In this document: in pieces, positions 33,692 to 35,916 of the stretch
Numbering within the stretch: position 1 is the stretch's first letter
Layout of the letters: each line of letters opens with the position of its first letter
Assembly: GCF_024808815.1 (NCBI RefSeq)
Contig: NZ_JANUCS010000003.1
Coordinates: forward strand, 129,386 to 165,301
Direction: 5' to 3'
Length of the DNA: 35,916 nucleotides
From: Methanosalsum natronophilum
GTDB taxonomy: Archaea > Halobacteriota > Methanosarcinia > Methanosarcinales > Methanosarcinaceae
Program-made: the position numbers and the translations under genes
Notes under the pieces: model-generated
The model's database searches: none
What the model was told of the DNA's origin: nothing
The model's input: only the letters and a program-made list of their open reading frames with translations

Positions 33692-34459
33692 ATGCTAAAA
33701 GAAATAATGTATGGCTTTTTGCCATATTCATTGAACAAGTATCTAGTGAACAAGAGATGCGGGTTTTATGATCAAAATGAAGTTCTTAAGAATAGCCAGA
33801 TTGTATTATCGCCTTCTGATATAAATTTGGATGAAATTGTACAGGATGAATTGGATAAAGCTGTTGCTTTTCTTCCTTACTGTGCAAAACCAAACGGTGA
33901 AGTAAAGTGTCCATTGACCCATCCCATATATGGCCGCAAAGATAGTAAATGCTTGAAATTAGATGGAATGAACTGTGATGTACCGTGTTCATTAGGTAAA
34001 ATGCTAGATGTTCTTCAAAAATATGGATTAGCTGAAGATCAAATATTAATTGTAGATAATGATTCTAACCTTTTATCATGGCTAAAAAGAAAAAAAGAGG
34101 ATGGATATAAGTATATAATGCCTGGGGTGGCATGTCATTATGGTGTTGGATATGCTCTCAATTACATATCAAAAAAGCTTGGTTTCAAGGGTTGTATAGT
34201 TTTTTTGGAAGATAGTAATCCTGATGATAAGAAAAATGGTGTTTGTAAATGCATCTCTGATTATATGAGCATGGAAAAATATGATAAAGGTAAACTCACT
34301 AAGATAAATGAAAGTTCTATCATAACCATTGAAAATATACTTGCTGGAAAAAATAAGTTTTTAAATAAAATGGTAAATCCTGATATTAATCACACTGTTC
34401 AAGGTGTTGAAGCTATAGATATTAAAGAGAAAGATAAACCAAAGTTGTTTGACTCTTAA
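33692..34459 (+). CDS. DUF116-like cysteine-rich protein
   Basis: The 255-residue protein has the DUF116 pattern. A cysteine cluster follows LPYC (C-x10-C-P, GRKDSKC, GMNCDVPCSLGKM), then IMPGVACHYGVGYALNYI and GFKGCIVFLED, and a later CKC. Such clusters suggest a metal or iron-sulfur site. No activity is established for the family. There is no signal peptide, so it is cytoplasmic. The longest frame starts at 33680, but GGAGG at 33682-33686 is the ribosome binding site for the ATG at 33692. It is followed, 215 bp later, by the archaeosortase gene on the same strand. Confidence 0.65.
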   Translation: MLKEIMYGFLPYSLNKYLVNKRCGFYDQNEVLKNSQIVLSPSDINLDEIVQDELDKAVAFLPYCAKPNGEVKCPLTHPIYGRKDSKCLKLDGMNCDVPCSLGKMLDVLQKYGLAEDQILIVDNDSNLLSWLKRKKEDGYKYIMPGVACHYGVGYALNYISKKLGFKGCIVFLEDSNPDDKKNGVCKCISDYMSMEKYDKGKLTKINESSIITIENILAGKNKFLNKMVNPDINHTVQGVEAIDIKEKDKPKLFDS

Positions 34460-34674
34460 TATTTTGAAATATACTTAGCGGTTTGTTTATTATATATCAT
34501 TTTAATTTAAATATGCAGCTAGTGATTTACTAAAAATAATAGGTAACTTAGCTTCATAACACTGATTCTCATCTTATTATAATATTCTACATCTAATATG
34601 ATGTTAGAGAAATACTCGTACGTTAACTTGTTTTCTCTCACATTTTATGCGTTTGATAGAGAATGGTGTGAACA

Positions 34675-35217
34675 ATGAGCAAAAGAAAAAGACCAGTGAA
34701 AAAAAGTGGTTTTATAACATCAATTAAGGAATATTTTGAAAAAAACAGATCACTTACAAAGTTCATTGGCTTATACGTTTTTTACATACTCGTGTTCACT
34801 ATTATCTATATTGTCATAAAAGATGACCTTCAGTTCACAAGAGATATTACAGCTACATCTCTTGGCATTATCCTGAACGTTTTAGGCATTGAAAATTATT
34901 ATACAGGTTCTTTTGTTTATCTGGAAAACATGTCGCTTCGTGTAATTGATGAATGTACAGGTATTTATGAGATCCTTGTATACGCAAGTTGTGTTCTGGC
35001 ATATTCAACTACAATCTCTAAAAAGTTGATTGGTCTAGCGTTTGGTATACCTGCTATCCTTGGTATTAATATGGTAAGGCTAGTTTCTCTTTCAGTTGTT
35101 GGAGTATGGAATCCTGATTTGTTTGATTATATCCATTACTATTTTTGGCAAGTAACTCTTCTAATAATTATTGCGATTGTAGTTATAGTTTGGATTGAAC
35201 AGGTAGTGAAAAAATGA
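34675..35217 (+). CDS. Exosortase/archaeosortase family transpeptidase-like protein
   Basis: The 180-residue polytopic membrane protein has hydrophobic segments at about 28-50, 58-72, 95-112, 117-141 and 155-175. The three catalytic residues of the family are in place: Cys94 in IDECTGIYEI, Arg135 in INMVRLVSL and His154 in YIHYYFWQ. These enzymes cleave C-terminal tripartite sorting signals and probably join surface proteins to a lipid or glycan. It is short and single-domain, like ArtC/ArtD or XrtH types; the subclass cannot be settled by eye. The stop overlaps the next start (ATGA), so the two are translationally coupled. Two small proteins with membrane tails and basic ends are encoded 2-3 kb upstream and are candidate substrates. 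Confidence 0.85.
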   Translation: MSKRKRPVKKSGFITSIKEYFEKNRSLTKFIGLYVFYILVFTIIYIVIKDDLQFTRDITATSLGIILNVLGIENYYTGSFVYLENMSLRVIDECTGIYEILVYASCVLAYSTTISKKLIGLAFGIPAILGINMVRLVSLSVVGVWNPDLFDYIHYYFWQVTLLIIIAIVVIVWIEQVVKK

Positions 35218-35597
35218 GATTCTTTTTATTTTTGGGTAAATTTCTAGTTTATTTAACAATTCTATTTATAATAATGTTGCCAGCAACTATTAATTATTTT
35301 GAAACTGGTGATCGAACATTATCTACTCTAACATTTTTCACTTTTTATCTTCCAATGAACTTAATACCTTTTATTGCTTTGGTACTTGCCACACCTGTCA
35401 CTAATAAACTTAGAGCAAAATATATTGGTGTAGGCTCATTTATAATTTTTTTATTCACTATAGCTATAATTTATTTTCAGTTCACTTACACATCGATAGC
35501 TAGTGAGTTGTTTTATTTATATTCAATTGGAAGAGCTGCTTTTCCATTTATATTGTGGTTTGTTCTTGTAAATAAACACCTGGATTTTAATGCATAA
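35214..35597 (+). CDS. Small four-helix membrane protein coupled to the archaeosortase
   Basis: The 127-residue protein consists of about four membrane helices (4-25, 38-60, 70-92, 100-120) with short loops and no recognised motif. Its ATG overlaps the archaeosortase stop in ATGA, so a functional link is likely. XrtH-type bacterial systems also carry a small associated membrane protein, but I cannot claim homology by eye. It could be an accessory subunit or a chaperone for the sortase. About 60 bp after its stop an insertion sequence begins. Confidence 0.6.
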   Translation: MRFFLFLGKFLVYLTILFIIMLPATINYFETGDRTLSTLTFFTFYLPMNLIPFIALVLATPVTNKLRAKYIGVGSFIIFLFTIAIIYFQFTYTSIASELFYLYSIGRAAFPFILWFVLVNKHLDFNA

Positions 35598-35656
35598 CTT
35601 GAGTTAAAGCTAAAAATCACTTTACAATTTTAAAAGCAGTAAGATTGGATGATGAA

Positions 35657-35916
35657 GAGACTGTCGGAAAAGTCACCAGTTCAAATAATATAATTACTGA
35701 TTTTTCTTGACATCAATCTTTTCTTCAGCCCATAATCATAATGAATAGACATACTTATATCCAATTAAGAAAATTAATTTATAAATTAATTGATTAAATT
35801 GTGATAAAAATGTATTCTGTTAGTAAAAGCAATCAAACAACGTTTGTTTATGGCCCTGAAGTATATGAGAAACTCATAATGAAAGATCATCTTCTTTTTC
35901 AGATCAATGAAAAAGT
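35657..35916 (+). mobile_element. Left end of an insertion sequence (IS1182-like), truncated by the window edge
   Basis: GAGACTGTCGGAAAAGT at 35657-35673 has the form of a terminal inverted repeat of IS1182-type elements (GAG-x-CTGTC-x-x-AAAAGT). It stands about 150 bp before the start of a transposase-like reading frame in the same direction. The right end and target duplication lie outside the window. Confidence 0.6.
35810..35916 (+). CDS. Transposase, N-terminal fragment (cut by window edge)
   Basis: Only 35 complete codons are visible from the ATG at 35810. The residues SNQTTFVYGPEVYEKLIMKD followed by HLLFQINEKV match the opening of IS1182/IS5-like transposases, in which a Y/YE-x-LIP-x-DHLL-x-x-I segment comes near the start. 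The family call is tentative because no DDE catalytic residue is in view. A putative terminal repeat lies 150 bp upstream. Confidence 0.6.
   Translation, partial: MYSVSKSNQTTFVYGPEVYEKLIMKDHLLFQINEK

Noticed and set aside
34606-34638. AGAGAAA facing TTTCTCT before the archaeosortase gene
   Set aside because: Seven AT-rich pairs with a 19-base spacer could easily occur by chance in this composition.

Overview
The window looks like a chromosome segment of a methylotrophic methanogen of the Methanosarcinaceae. The evidence is a bifunctional Fae-Hps enzyme, the archaeal shikimate route that starts from ADTH synthase and 3-dehydroquinate synthase II, a split GMP synthetase glutaminase, SRP54, an archaeal initiator tRNA, and an S-layer protein with the tandem domain typical of this family. 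Base composition is AT-rich (by eye about 35-38% GC), which would suit a Methanohalobium-like genus, but the genus is a guess. TATA boxes 25-30 bp before predicted starts, GGAGG-type ribosome binding sites and T-tract terminators are all archaeal in style.

Layout. 1-2928 (+): the end of a geranylgeranyl reductase-like gene, endonuclease III, Fae-Hps and triosephosphate isomerase. 7806-2948 (-): a tight five-gene aromatic operon (ADTH synthase, DHQ synthase II, aroD, aroE, tyrA) with ATGA-type coupling and a possible operator on its predicted transcription start. 8096-10202: GMP synthase glutaminase (+), then SRP54 and initiator tRNA-Met (-). 10435-13350 (+): a large exported HEAT-repeat protein. 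13880-16731: an XRE-type regulator divergent from a nitrate/sulfonate-type ABC importer (binding lipoprotein, permease, ATPase). 16744-20223 (-): a bactofilin-like protein, an alpha/alpha-toroid protein and two tandem DUF21/CNNM membrane proteins. 20466-21485 (+): thiamine-monophosphate kinase.

From 21508 on, the window becomes a cell-surface and accessory region. It holds a 1265-residue fibronectin-III/S-layer protein, a small membrane-anchored M1-like peptidase, a small winged-helix protein, an 815-bp gene-free stretch containing a candidate free-standing structured RNA, a secreted protein with about eleven EF-hand-like loops, a protein with three almost identical domains, two paralogous small proteins with C-terminal membrane tails, a second winged-helix protein, a DUF116-like cysteine protein, and an archaeosortase with a small membrane partner. 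An IS1182-like insertion sequence begins at about 35657 and runs off the window.

How it fits together. The first half is housekeeping: pentose supply by reversed RuMP reactions, triose metabolism, aromatic amino acids, GMP, protein targeting and thiamine. The second half looks like envelope construction: exported structural proteins, a processing enzyme (archaeosortase) and likely substrates, bracketed by two related winged-helix regulators. The most interesting items are the candidate ncRNA at 27281-27447, the archaeosortase locus with short C-terminally tailed neighbours, the 12-bp perfect inverted repeat at 33544-33586, and the FDX-ACB-like tail on TyrA. Several starts were moved downstream of the longest reading frame where a ribosome binding site or promoter position decides.
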